Below, piece after piece: positions 49,601 to 60,668 of a DNA stretch of 64,000 nt. The position numbers were made by a program, and so were the translations under genes. A model generated the notes under the pieces. That model searched no databases, was not told where the DNA came from, and saw only the letters and a program-made list of their open reading frames with translations. Position 1 is the first letter of the stretch. Each line of letters starts with the position of its first letter. Origin of the DNA: Podocnemis expansa. Its lineage: Eukaryota > Chordata > Testudines > Podocnemididae. The DNA is taken from contig ML682007.1 of the NCBI GenBank assembly GCA_007922195.1, positions 15,616,954-15,680,953 on the forward strand, read 5' to 3'.

Positions 49601-49639
49601 GCACTTCCACGGCAAGCAGTAATCAGTCTTAATCAGTGA
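46620..49639 (+). other. SH3RF2 intron 1, nothing recognised beyond a GA run
   Basis: A GA microsatellite at 47377-47393 is the only clear repeat. No gene. Confidence 0.4.
47377..47393 (+). repeat. Short GA microsatellite
   Basis: About eight AG units. Confidence 0.8.
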
Positions 49640-49790
49640 GTGATGATTCCTACATTACAGATGGGGAATCTAAACAACAGAGATGCTAAGTGATGCACTT
49701 GAGACCACAGAGCCTGTCCACAGCACAGCCAGAACTAGGACTCCAAAATGCCTGATTTTCAGGCCTGTGCTTGGCACAAAAGCCTTTGCT
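49640..49790 (-). mobile_element. MIR-like fragment, antisense
   Basis: CATTACAGATGGGGAATCTAA, then AAGTGATGCACTTGAGACCAC, then CAGCCAGAACTAGGACTCC is the antisense MIR order. Confidence 0.55.
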
Positions 49791-49984
49791 GCATCTCCAA
49801 TAAGTTGATAATGATAATTATTCAAAGTGTACATCATCTGAGGAACAAAATAGGATCCATGAGCAGAAACAAGGAACTTCAGTTTTTTACATTCACATGA
49901 GCAGAGTTTAGTTAAGTTTTGTTGTAATCTTATAGCACATGAACATAAGCTGACTTGATGATAATACCTAGTTCTCACATTGTG

Positions 49985-50170
49985 CTTTTTGCCTGTGAAT
50001 CTCAAAATGTGGTTAGTATCATTATGCTTATTTTACAGATTGGGAAACCAAGGCACAGGAAGGAAAATGACTTGCCCAAGGTCACCTAGCAAACCAGTGG
50101 CAGAGACAGGAATTAAACCAGTCTCCTGAGTCCTGGTGCAACATCTCAGCCACTAGGACACATTGTCACC
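49985..50170 (-). mobile_element. MIR SINE, antisense, well preserved
   Basis: ATTTTACAGATTGGGAAACC, AAATGACTTGCCCAAGGTCA and AACCAGTGGCAGAGACAGGA are close to the MIR consensus in antisense. Confidence 0.75.
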
Positions 50171-51174
50171 CAGCCCTTGACAGCCCTAAGGCATGAAATC
50201 CAAAATTTATCCATAGAACCCAATTAATGGAAGCTCCACTCCTTCCTACTACCCCATTAACATGCCTTATTCCTCAACTGGAAAATCCACTTCTACGCAG
50301 TGATAAGAATTATTATCTCTATGGATCATACAGTCCTTGGCTTCTCAGGCTATGGCACCAGACCACTTTTGAATAGCTGAGGTCAATACATTTAACAATA
50401 TTGAGTGCTGTTTTCATAAATCAGGTTAAGCTCCCAAAAGTATCTAAGTAATTAAGTACCTTCGGCAGGTGCTTTACACTCAAAGTGCAGTTTCTCCCCA
50501 TCCATGAAGTTGCAAAACATGAAGAATGGCGAAGAGTTAATGTAGGGCTGCAGAGACAAGATAAAAAAGATGAAGAAGCATTTGCTGGTGCTATCTTTAG
50601 CATTCGCACGTTCATTTAACACCGATTTGGGATGCTGGAGCCAAGGAACTGGGAAGGCAGTTCTGGAATGTGGTCCTCACAACATTCGTTCTATAACGTA
50701 GGAGGTGACTAGAATTCAAAACAGTTTTAAGGGGATCTTAAACATCTAGGGCGTTAATGTGCCTGACAAGCACAGTTCTGAGTAACTGTGAAGACTAGTG
50801 GTTGTGGAGCCTCAGAAGAGTAGGATGCCCCAGAGCAAAGGTGGGGAATGCCTGTGACTACCTCCCTTAGGGGGAACAGCAATGCACCTTTCTTTTGCTC
50901 TTAGCCACTTCTGCTATCAACACAAAGGAAGAAGAACAGACCATAGCCATGTCTCCCCTGAGTCCACTTATTGAGGCTCCCCCCAGGCCTCATGGAAGCC
51001 CTAGAAGGCAACATTTCTTGTGTCTGGAGAGTGGAAGGATGGCATCTGTGCCAAGTCACTCTGCGGCAAGGGCAAAATAGTCCAAGTGGTAAGAGCATTC
51101 TTGCTCCAAATACTGGTGCATCTGCATGTCCAGAAATGTTAGTCTTCATAACATGTATCCCAGCGTGGAGCTTC
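50171..51174 (+). other. SH3RF2 intron 1, nothing recognised
   Basis: No bounded repeat or gene seen. Confidence 0.4.
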
Positions 51175-51182
51175 CCCTAGGA

Positions 51183-51335
51183 CAGAGGTCTCAAACTCAA
51201 ATCACCATGAGGGCCTCATTAGGACTAGTATGTTAGCCCAACCTTTTCATACAACAATATTGCAAATATCAGTAACAATAGTGTCATCGTAGGCAGCAGG
51301 AAACAGCTTTAGGGGCCACATGTTTGAGACCCTTG
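51183..51335 (+). mobile_element. hAT-like MITE, 153 bp, internally deleted copy
   Basis: Ends CAGAGGTCTCAAACTC and GTTTGAGACCCTTG are flanked by CCCTAGGA and CCCTAGGG (7 of 8). Compared with the 46424 copy it lacks about 17 bp after TTAGCCCAA and a further block near the GCAGGAAACAGC segment. Confidence 0.85.
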
Positions 51336-51343
51336 CCCTAGGG

Positions 51344-52791
51344 GATGGTAATGTTCTTTCTATCTTCTTGTGAAGCACTTTGGAACTGACTGCTAATGAA
51401 GACAGGATACCAAACTCAATGAATGACCAGTCTGAGCCAGTTTGGCAATTTCAAAGTTCCTAGCTGATCTGGCACTAAGCGGTTCAGGTTTCCTTTGACA
51501 TGAATGATTGTGGAAAGGAGGGGGTCCTTTATGAGTGAAGGGGGGCAATCTCTTTCCATGTCCCTTCATCTCTCACGTCCCAGGTGCATGCCCTAATCAC
51601 TCTGGGCTCTCACTCTGGATCCGTGACTATTTAATGATTTATGCAAAATGAAATGGCTACAACAGGAGAGACACTCACCTCAGAATAGCCAGGCAGGGCA
51701 TGCTTCTGAAATATGAGAAACTTAAGTACCCATCTCTCATTTAATTGAGCAGAGCAGCGACTTGAACCAGGATATCACTTATCTCAGGTCACCACTATGA
51801 TCATTGGGATACTGACTATTCTGAGATTCCCTCTTCTCCACCTCCACCCCCCACCCCTGAGAAAAAATTAAGATGATCTCAGTTTCACCCTGATGTGGCA
51901 GGGAAACAACTTTCAAAATCTCCAAAACTTTTGCAGGGCAGAGAAGATTGCTTCCCTCCCAGCTCTAATTTTGATTTTTACATCTTTTTTTTCCTGCCAT
52001 TTAGACCATAGCTACAGGGTTCTAGACCATCCTGGTATGTCACATTTATGACCCAGAGTGAATTTGTGGGATATTTTTGAACTCTGCTTCTTCAGTCTTT
52101 GTCCAAAGGGAACAGGGATGTCCCCAGAGCCCTCTTACAGATTAAGAGATTTCAATGAGTGCTCTATATACTTCCACAGCAAGTGGAGCTGCCATTAGTT
52201 CAAGGAACATAACAATAGCAATGAAGCTATCTGGGACTCTTCCACTAGGAAACACAACTGTAAATCAAAATGTTTAAAAGGAAGTGGATTTTATAAGATG
52301 CATAACCTGTGGTTCCCACTGCTGCAAATCATTACCAGAGCAAATAATGCTGTTGGACTCAGGAAAGGATTAGTGATTTATAAGAACAATAATAACAACA
52401 TCTGCAGTCACACCATCTAGAACAAACCTTTCTCAGATACATCCACTCTCCTTCACTGCATCAAATCAAGCTCTGTCTCAGATTAGAAAGAAAACTGCCG
52501 CCACCAGCTTGCTACTGCAAATTGGTTGGCATAGGGATGGTACATGTACCACTAAAACATTTAGTTTTGGCCACCATTGCAAACTGGTATGACACTAGAC
52601 AGACCACTAGTCCAATACAGTGTGGCGGCAATTCCCATATTAAGTAGCACTAATACAGCGTATTAAAATCACATTTATTAAGTAAACCATGTTTAGCAGA
52701 TCAAAACAAGGACATTCAATGCTGTGGCTGCTGGTGCTAATGTCATTCTATCTCCACAGGGATTGCTGAGATCTATTAACAGTGCTCTTCA
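51344..52791 (+). other. SH3RF2 intron 1, nothing recognised
   Basis: No bounded repeat or gene seen. Confidence 0.4.
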
Positions 52792-52799
52792 CTGCAGGC

Positions 52800-52989
52800 C
52801 AGGGGTCTCAAACTCAAGTCACCACACAGGCTGCATGAGGACTAATACATTAGCCTGAAGGCCACACCACTGAAACCTTTTCATACAACAATATTGCAAA
52901 TATCGATAGCAAAAGTGTTGTTGTGGGCCACAGGAAATAACTTTAGGGGCTGCATATGGCCCACGGGCTGCAAGTTTGAGACCCCTCTG
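52800..52989 (+). mobile_element. hAT-like MITE, 190 bp (CAGGGGTCTCAAAC ends)
   Basis: Ends CAGGGGTCTCAAACTC and GTTTGAGACCCCTCTG are flanked by CTGCAGGC and CTGTAGGT, which differ by two C/T changes. It is the copy closest to a family consensus in this window. Confidence 0.85.
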
Positions 52990-52997
52990 CTGTAGGT

Positions 52998-54091
52998 AAT
53001 ACAATGTTTTGCAGCCTTAAGGCACAATGATTGAAATTCATGCCTTTCCAGAGAGCCTATATACACTACTTTAGTTAGCTGGCCCTCCACACAGGGTTGC
53101 CTTGTGGGTAGACTACAAGCCTTAACCCTTACTGCATTTCCAACCTTTTACTTAGTTTTGCACTTCAAATCAGAAGTGTACAACACAAATGACACAGTGT
53201 AAGAGAAATCCAATAACTACCAGTTTTATGTGGCGTTGTAGTTTGGCACTGCCCATTAAAGCTGCTCACCTGGGCTGAGGCATTTCCACCAGTCTGTAAC
53301 ACAAGCATAAGATCAAGCCACTCACCTCATTTTCTAAGTTGATGCAAACTCTTGCTCCCTTTGCTTGTCACACTAAGAGCTGCACACCTGGAACTGCTTC
53401 ACAGCAAGGAGCAGCCTTTGACTTATCTGTGCCAGTTTTCTTCCAGGAAAAAATCTGCAAGGTTGCTTCCAAACTGTGACTCTCGGGTTCAGGGCAGTGA
53501 GGCCAATGATGGCTCTGAGTTTGATTCAACCATCCAAACAATCCATTGCATTGTATAGTAAATTGAATTTTTGGAGTGATAAAATATGATCCAGATACGA
53601 TCAGTAAAGTGGATATCTTAAGTTTTACTTAGGAAAACTGTAGCAGGGGATGATGTGGAAAGGTTACCTCATCTCTTCTGATTTCAGTAAATTTCTCCCT
53701 CCTACTCAGATTGCACAGTTAAGAAACAATAGTAATATTAATAATTATTAATAAAATGTCCCCCTTGAAATGCCAAGCAGGTAAAATATAATCTAAAGTC
53801 AACATTGAAATCATAGCGTATAGGACGTTGAATAAAATCCTACCTAATAAAAAGTCAAATGATGTGGGTTTATTAAAATGAAAACATTATGAGGGTCACA
53901 AACTCACAGGAGACAATTAAACACAACAAGGAAGACAGAGAAAGAAATTAGTCATTTCATCAGATTCCTAAACACTGAACCTGATGAGTTAGCCATGCTG
54001 ACTGGTGTAAGTCAGTAGTTCCTCTTTTGAGGCTTTTCTTCACTAGATAATGACATCAAATAAGGATGTAAATGTGAGGAGACATGCTCGC
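52998..54091 (+). other. SH3RF2 intron 1, nothing recognised
   Basis: AT-rich intron with no named feature. Confidence 0.4.
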
Positions 54092-54094
54092 TAA

Positions 54095-54535
54095 GGGTAT
54101 GTCTACACTGGCAAATTAGTCCAGAATAAGGAGACTTAGTCCAGACTAATTTAGCCCATGGCCGCACTAGGCTCTCCCTAGTTCGAACTAAGGAATTGCT
54201 TAGTTCGAACTAAGGAATTGCTTAGTTCGAACTAAGGAATTGCTTAGTTCGAACTAGTTAGTACTGGCACTTAGTCGAACCAACCACCTTAGTTCGAACA
54301 TTAGTTCAAACTACGTCTGGCCAAGACCCAGACTAATGCTTAGTTCGAATTTAAGAAGTTCAGACTAAGCCAGTTAGTTTGAACTAACCATGGGTTCTAG
54401 TTCAAATGTGCGGTCAGTTCAAACTTACAATCACAAGGTTAGATCAAACTAGCCCGATGTTAGTTCAAACTAACCTCGAACTTCTTAGTTTAGACTAACA
54501 AGTCTGAACTAACTTTGTCTGATGTAGACATAGCC
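54095..54535. mobile_element. Foldback MITE, 441 bp, with AGTTCGAACT palindromes and TAA target duplication
   Basis: Inverted ends GGGTATGTCTACACT and GATGTAGACATAGCC are flanked by TAA at 54092-54094 and 54536-54538. A 3-bp TWA duplication fits the PIF/Harbinger superfamily (inference). The interior is full of TAGTTCGAACTA palindromes, including 3.6 tandem copies of an exact 22-bp unit. Confidence 0.85.
54179..54257 (+). repeat. 22-bp tandem repeat, 3.6 copies, each with a TTCGAA palindrome
   Basis: TAGTTCGAACTAAGGAATTG plus CT is repeated without mismatch from 54179 to 54244, then partly to 54257. It lies within the MITE, and its exactness suggests recent expansion. Confidence 0.9.
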
Positions 54536-54551
54536 TAACACAATAATGATC

Positions 54552-54749
54552 ATGGAAGTCCTGCAGCCCCTTAAAGACTAACAAATTTCTTTGGGCATAA
54601 GCTTTCGTAGGCTTCAACCCACTTCATCAAACAATGAAGTGTGTTGCAGCCCACCAAAATTTATGCCTGAAAAAATTAATCAATCTTTAAGGTGCTACAG
54701 GACTTCCATTGCTTTTGCTATAGACAGACTAACATGGCTACCCTCTGGA
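54552..54749 (-). mobile_element. Palindromic tRNA-headed SINE, 198 bp, with 12-bp target duplication
   Basis: On the minus strand: head (AGAGGGTAGCCATGTTAGTC), body, then inverted body without head; the arms of about 80 nt meet near 54633. ACAATAATGATC and ACAATAATGACC flank it at 54540-54551 and 54750-54761 (11 of 12). It begins only a few bases beyond the end of the foldback MITE and lies about 115 bp before SH3RF2 exon 2. Confidence 0.85.
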
Positions 54750-54863
54750 ACAATAATGACCAGAACTTTATGGTCCATGCAGGTAGGATGAGGTTACCTA
54801 CAATGTTGTGTTGGCCAGTCATGGGTAAACATTAATGTTTTGGGGGGTTTTTTGATCCCGCAG

Positions 54864-55133
54864 GTTCCCCGAGCCAGAGCCCTGTACAGCTACAGAGGGC
54901 AAAACCCTGGTGAACTGAGGTTCAATAAAGGTGACATCATCATATTGCACCGACAGCTGGATGAAAAATGGTACCTTGGAGAGATCAATGGGATGAGTGG
55001 GGTTTTCCCAACCAACTCTGTGCAGGTTATCAAGCAACTTCCACAGCCGCCACCCCTGTGCAGGGCACTTTACAACTTCGAGCTGAGAGACAGAGATAAA
55101 AATGAAAACAAGGACTGCCTGACATTTCATAAG
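54864..55133 (+). CDS. SH3RF2: SH3RF2 coding exon 2: SH3-1 and first half of SH3-2
   Basis: This exon encodes residues 128-217 in 90 whole codons. SH3-1 shows the ALYSY motif (133-137), an acidic RT-loop, the key tryptophan W163 in the DEKWY context, and the SGVFPTNSV end with P176, so the polyproline-binding surface looks complete. A short proline stretch (PQPPP, 187-191) links to SH3-2, which opens with ALYNF (195-199) and continues to HK217. The acceptor is T-rich and ends in CAG at 54861-54863; the donor is GTAAGG. The exon begins about 100 bp after a palindromic SINE insertion, so the immediately upstream intron has been invaded without harming the splice site. Confidence 0.95.
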
Positions 55134-57757
55134 GTAAGGTTGCCTGTCCGCTAGCGAGGGGCAAGTATTTTAACAATTGCATAGTTTCTTGGCCACTGAT
55201 GTCATCTGAATCATAGAACCTTGCAAGTCTATCACACCTTTCATCTGAAGATCTCAAAGCACCATGCAGACAATAATTAAACTTCCTAGCACCTCAGTGG
55301 GGTGAGTTAGTGTAAGAATCAGCCCCATTTTACACATAGATAGAGCAAGATGGAGAGGTGGAGTCTGGGGCTTTCAGAAGGGCTCACTGTTGACCCAGCT
55401 CTGCTAACCATAGAAGTCAATGGTTGAAAGCCCCACACAAGTGCCTTCCTCTGGAACACATATTCATATGTAGAAAATGAGTAGAATTTTGACAAATCTG
55501 GAAACAGAACCCAGAAGACTGATGTTACGCCCCACACTTTAACTTCTTGACAATGCTCCTTTCGTTAATTGGCTACCTTAACTATAGTAAGCTTCCTTGA
55601 ACTTTGGGAGGGTTTCCCTTGAACAATCCCTAGTGATATAATAAAGGAGAACAGATTAATAGTCAGGGGACAGAAGTCATTATGCACCTTCAACATATTC
55701 ACTGATGTTCCTAGAGGAATGGTTGAAGTGACACGTGAATGGTTTTATAGACATGTGCCATCTGTCCTGGAATTCTACTGAAATTACAGGACCTGCATTT
55801 ATTCTTGTTTTGAAGAGATGTTTTTCAAGGTAATTGTGCTTCACAATGAGGTCAACATTTAGAACGGTATGTCAAAGTTAGGAAATGCACATTACATCTA
55901 GCTGATGAACTGATGCCTGCAGGCTCTGATGTGCTATCAGAAAAGTCACTTGTTTTTCATTTCAGCTGGCAATTCAGTGATATCTTAGCACTAATGAAAA
56001 TCAGTGATGAAAACAAGCGGCACTCTAGAGGGGCTAAAGGACAGAGCTAGGACACTTAATGGATTAAATGTGGGTGAAGGGAAGGCTGGGTTTAAATATC
56101 CAAAGCCAGCTGCTATCTCAGAGTGGGATGAGGTGAAACCAGAAGGGAAAGTGAGTTTTCACTGAAGCATCTGCTGCTGCTCACTTTGCATTGTCACTTT
56201 AAAGGTTTGTTTCTAATATTGCGAACAGTAACACAGGGGACATGGGAAGCCAACAATATTTTTTTTTAACTGCAGATGCTTTCCTCTCTTTCATGCCGTC
56301 TGGTTTTGTTTTCTTTTTTGCTTTATTTGTCTTTGTTTCACTCCTTACTCATTCTATTTATTTGCTTTTGAAGACAGCACTCATTTCTACGCCTACAGCT
56401 CAGTTAGCACACAGAGAGCTATCGTACATATAAAACAGGCAGATGCTTCTTCAAGGAGGGGACAACACACTCACTCACATCCCTGTGCCTTGAAATGCTA
56501 GACAGCTCACATTGTATGGTCTCACTCTCATGGAAGGCTTATACCTCCTACTGCAATTTGCTTTAACATCACCCATCAGACTGCAAGAAGGCAGTAAAGT
56601 CCTCTCATCCACACCAAAGGGCAGTGGAGGATTCAACTCTCAGACATGACTTCTTCTGCTGCTCTTTTCCCTCTTGAGCTGATTTGCACCCCAGCAAGTG
56701 CTAATAATCAGCAGAATCCAGGCACTGGAGTAGCAATGAGTCCCTGTAGGGGTTACGCAAGAAAAGCGATGCAGTGATTTGAGAGTCACAGTCCAGAGGA
56801 CAAGAGCTATCAAAGTGCAGTGTATTATTATTATTTTAAAAAAAACAAACCAAAACCACACCTGGAAAGGGGCCCTGGTCCTCACCTTTCCTTTACCTTG
56901 TGGAGTCATTTATACCTTGCAAAAGGAAGGCAAAGCTCTACCAAACTATGCTGGATTCCTGGTGTGCTCACTTTGCATAAATGCAAAGGATGCAGGCTGG
57001 ACAGGAACTAGGCCAAGACCATTCTGCTCTTTCATTGGCATTTGAGAAACAATCAAACTTTACTATGATGCTTTTCAAACTAATTCAAAAAGAAGAAAAA
57101 TGTGAATTTGGTTCCATGCACTTCTCACTGCAGGTATTTGAAATAAGTTAAATAAAAGTATATTAAAAATGAATAACATTTAATTTCTGCTGGGTTCCCC
57201 TGAAAAAGTATCTTCCCAAAGGCTTTTTAGCCAGTAATCAATACAAAACTAGTTTTTCTCCAAAATATTTGAAGCACTGAAGGTCCAATAACAGTAGGGT
57301 ACTTCAGCTCTTGAAATATTGGTTTATATGAGTTTCTTGGCAATAGACTGCCCATTTCCTGGAAACTTGTAATGGTTTCTATTTGGTACATATCTGATAT
57401 GCCATTTTCATTATTTTATTTGTGATGGTAGTTAGAGAAAGATTTCCACATAAAAGAAATCTTTAAAAAAAACCATAAGATCACTTGGTTTTTATGCTTT
57501 TTTTCCCCCTAATTTCATGGTCCTAATTTAGCCAAGCACTTAAAAGTTAATGCACACCAAGCATACAGCTCGATGGGGATGGGCTTAAACATGTGCCTAA
57601 GAGCTTTGTTGAAGACTTGTGTTCTCTCCAATGGACATACCACTGAGCCTGCTTAATGATTTTGCTTTTCAGCAATTACAGGGCAAACCCATCTTCATGG
57701 CTGCTATCCACCTACCCCAGAAGGGAAGCTTGATAACAATATACTTCTCCATTTCAG
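55134..57757 (+). other. SH3RF2 intron 2
   Basis: 2.6-kb intron with GT/AG ends. A decayed antisense MIR-like piece is seen at 55250-55345 (CTCAAAGCACCATGCAGAC; CCCCATTTTACACATAGA). Nothing else recognised. Confidence 0.7.
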
Positions 57758-57853
57758 GGTGATATCATCACGGTGATTAGCAGAGTTGATGAGAACTGGG
57801 CAGAGGGCAAGTTAGGTGACAAAATAGGGATCTTCCCCATCTTGTTTGTGGAG
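57758..57853 (+). CDS. SH3RF2: SH3RF2 coding exon 3: second half of SH3-2
   Basis: This 96-nt exon encodes residues 218-249, completing SH3-2. It contains GDIITV, the conserved tryptophan W231 in DENWAEG, and the closing GIFPILFVE. The acceptor is TTTCAG at 57752-57757 and the donor GTAAGT is close to consensus. Both flanking introns are phase 0, so skipping this exon would keep the frame but delete the functional core of SH3-2. It is too short to stand out as an open reading frame and is identified by homology and splice signals. Confidence 0.94.
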
Positions 57854-60341
57854 GTAAGTGCAATACATTGAAAAACACTTATTTGATCCATTACACATTA
57901 TGTAGCTGACACCTGTATTTATTCCCACCATACTGTGTGACACACCTCATCTGGTCCATGATCTTGAAGGAAATTCTCTGGTTTGTGTTATATCTCATTT
58001 AAGTGAATTTGGGGAGAAAGGTGATTGTTGGTTCAGGAGACAGATCCCAAAAACTGTCTTGCCAATGAACCTCTCCTCATAACTGGAGGGACGACAATAA
58101 CCAATGAAGGGATAATTCAGTCTTTATGGCCTTCAGTCCTGGAATTTTTCTTACAGCCTGAATAAGGAAGAGGGTGATGGGAATTCTGATTGCTTTTTTG
58201 ATGTTAATAATTAGAGGCTGTTGAAACTTTGTTTTAATGGAAAAAACTCTGTCAACCAAACTGAACACTTGCATTAAAAAAATAATAATCTTGGCCAAAA
58301 TATTTCATTTTTGATCAAAAAAATTTAAGAAGTGAACATTCTCAAAATTATTTATCAAAGTTTTGTTTTGTGTTGTGTTGGTTTTTGAAGTAGGAGAAAC
58401 ATTTTCTTTCCCTTTCCCCTCCACCACCCCAAATGTTTCCAGTGAGGAAAAAGGTGAACACCTTTTTTCATCATCAAAATGATATTTTCAAAGTAGTTTT
58501 AAGGGGGCAGGCAAAAAACGCACAGAAAATTTTCATTCCTCGATAAATTGCTGACAAAATAGACTTGTATTATTAATTGAACTGATCGAAAAAGGCATCT
58601 CCACTAGGAACTGTAATGAGATCAGCCAACTGATTTTTCCATACAACACAAAATAGCTATCAGATAGTAACAGCCTTAAGTTATTACCAACCTGCCCCAA
58701 ATTCAAAGCTGTTATTTAAAGACGGCTATTTATGGCATTATCAATCTCCTTAGCCATTTAGTCCCACCCGCCTCCCAACATTTTTTGGTTAATACTGAAC
58801 TGATTGGTCATAAACGAGGTCCCTAAAGTTTAGCTTGGGCTCTAAACTGTAAATGGCACACAAATAAATCAAAAGACCTAGGTACAAATGAAGATATTCA
58901 TTACAGAAGCATTTGTTCGTTATTCCATGATTACTTTTTAGGACACTAGTAAAAATATGAATTGAAGTTCTAAATTGATCTTATAAAATGTCTCTTCATT
59001 GCATGAAATAATTTTGATACAAGTAATTACTTACTTAATCTGACATTAGCTGGACTCAATTATAGCCACTGGGGAATTAGAAATTAATTATGAAAAGAGC
59101 AAACTTGGGGCTAATTTGAGAGATACAGAACTTCTTTTAGCTTTGGTTTTATAGACTATGATGAGATCTGTGTTCCACTTTAACCAAATACCCAGTGTTA
59201 GGGGAATTCCAATAAATAGTTTTGGCTTCAAACTCATCTACAATTACTTACAGATACAACAATATTATTCCAGAGAGAGGAGAGTGTCCACTTCTTGTTT
59301 TAAACCTAATTTTAAGACTGTGCTTTTGGGAGTGAGGCAGAGGGAAATATAAAAATCAACCATGCTCTCAAAAGATGATACTCCAGGAGCAACTACTGTA
59401 CCTATTCCACACTAGAGTAATTATTTTTCATCCTAGGAGTTACACATACTGTTTCAAATGAGTTGGTAAGAGTCTCAAAGTTTTGCAATTCTTTAATGCC
59501 AGCAGTTAATCATGATTAATTTTTTGGCAGCCATTGTGTAAGAAATATTGCCACATGCCCTTTGCTATTCATACTGAAGAGCTCAGCAGTTTCAAAGAAA
59601 TCCTACTGAAATTTATTCTCTATGCAAAGTGAGAGTCTGACTCTGCCCCTACTAAAATCAATGGTAAAAATCCCATTTCCTTCAACTGGAGTAGGATCAA
59701 GCTGTAAATGTTTTGGTCAAACTGATCTAACTGAATGGAACCAACATTGCTTATAAAGGTAACTTTAGTAAAGATGTCTCCATATGAACAAATGCCTTAA
59801 TCTAAACTGAGAAAGACTAGACATCCTGCTGTGAAATGCACCAACCTTGCCAACACAAAGCAATTAAGGAAGATATGCCCATTTGTTCACTGTAATTTCG
59901 CATTCCATTTCTGATACCGTGTCATTGGAACAGAGGGGAAGAAACTAGCTGAGAGGCCTTCATCTTTCCTCATTCATCTCTGTGAGTTCCAAGTTTTGAC
60001 AGGAAAGGAAGCCAGACCTTTCTGTAAGACTCCAGCTAGAGAGAGAACCATACATCCAGACTTAATCAGATGGTGTCTCAGTGATAGACGCCCTCCAATC
60101 CATTTTAATTTAACGGTCAGTCTCGTGTCCGTAATTATGCCCCTGGGATCTGTCACTGAAAATATAACAAAGCTGAGTCACACAACTGCAAAGATTAACC
60201 ACGATGTCATCTTAACTTATCCAACTCAGCTATGCTCCTTGCTAAGATGAGGTATAAAATTGGGGTCTGTGCTCACCTTAGGTCTATGCAAAGTTTAGCT
60301 TCTGAGACTGCGCAATCAAACTTCTCTTCTTTTTGTTCCAG
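57854..60341 (+). other. SH3RF2 intron 3
   Basis: 2.5-kb intron with GT/AG ends. An AT-rich low-complexity repeat occupies about 58200-58570 and resembles that at 15601. Nothing else recognised. Confidence 0.7.
58200..58570. repeat. AT-rich low-complexity repeat
   Basis: Runs such as GAAACTTTGTTTTAATGG, CAAAATATTTCATTTTTG and CAAAATGATATTTTCAAAG give a mirror/palindrome texture similar to 15601-15840. Confidence 0.35.
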
Positions 60342-60668
60342 CCAAACCTGACTGCAAGACAACTCCTACAGGCAAAGAAAACTCAACGATCCCCCCAGTT
60401 CAAAATTTCATCCCCCTTAAGGACATCCTCTCCAAGAGCGAAAGGCCCTGAGTCACCAACCTTCCGTAAAGTGTCAGAATCCAGGAGGAAGAGCCTGAGA
60501 CCATTCTCCATCACTACTGCCTTGAATACACTCAACAGGATGGTCCATTCACCCACAGAGCGACAGACACTGGAAATCAGCTCACCAGTGCTTATCAGCT
60601 CCAGTAATCCTACTGTGACAACCCAGAGCAGTGAGAAAGTAGAATTCCCTTATGGCACCCCAGTCCAG
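60342..60668 (+). CDS. SH3RF2: SH3RF2 coding exon 4: basic Ser/Pro linker with conserved SITTALNTLNRMVHSP block
   Basis: This exon encodes residues 250-358 in 109 codons. It starts PNLTARQLL, as expected right after SH3-2 in this family, then runs through a Ser/Thr/Pro/Lys/Arg-rich stretch with many possible phosphorylation sites. The best conserved part is RPFSITTALNTLNRMVHSP (about 302-320), followed by EISSPVLISSSNPT (about 327-340), blocks also found in SH3RF1. The acceptor is TTTTTGTTCCAG and the donor GTAAAT. The following coding exon, which should lead to the last SH3 domain, is not in the window; 3.3 kb of intron 4 follows to the edge. Confidence 0.93.
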
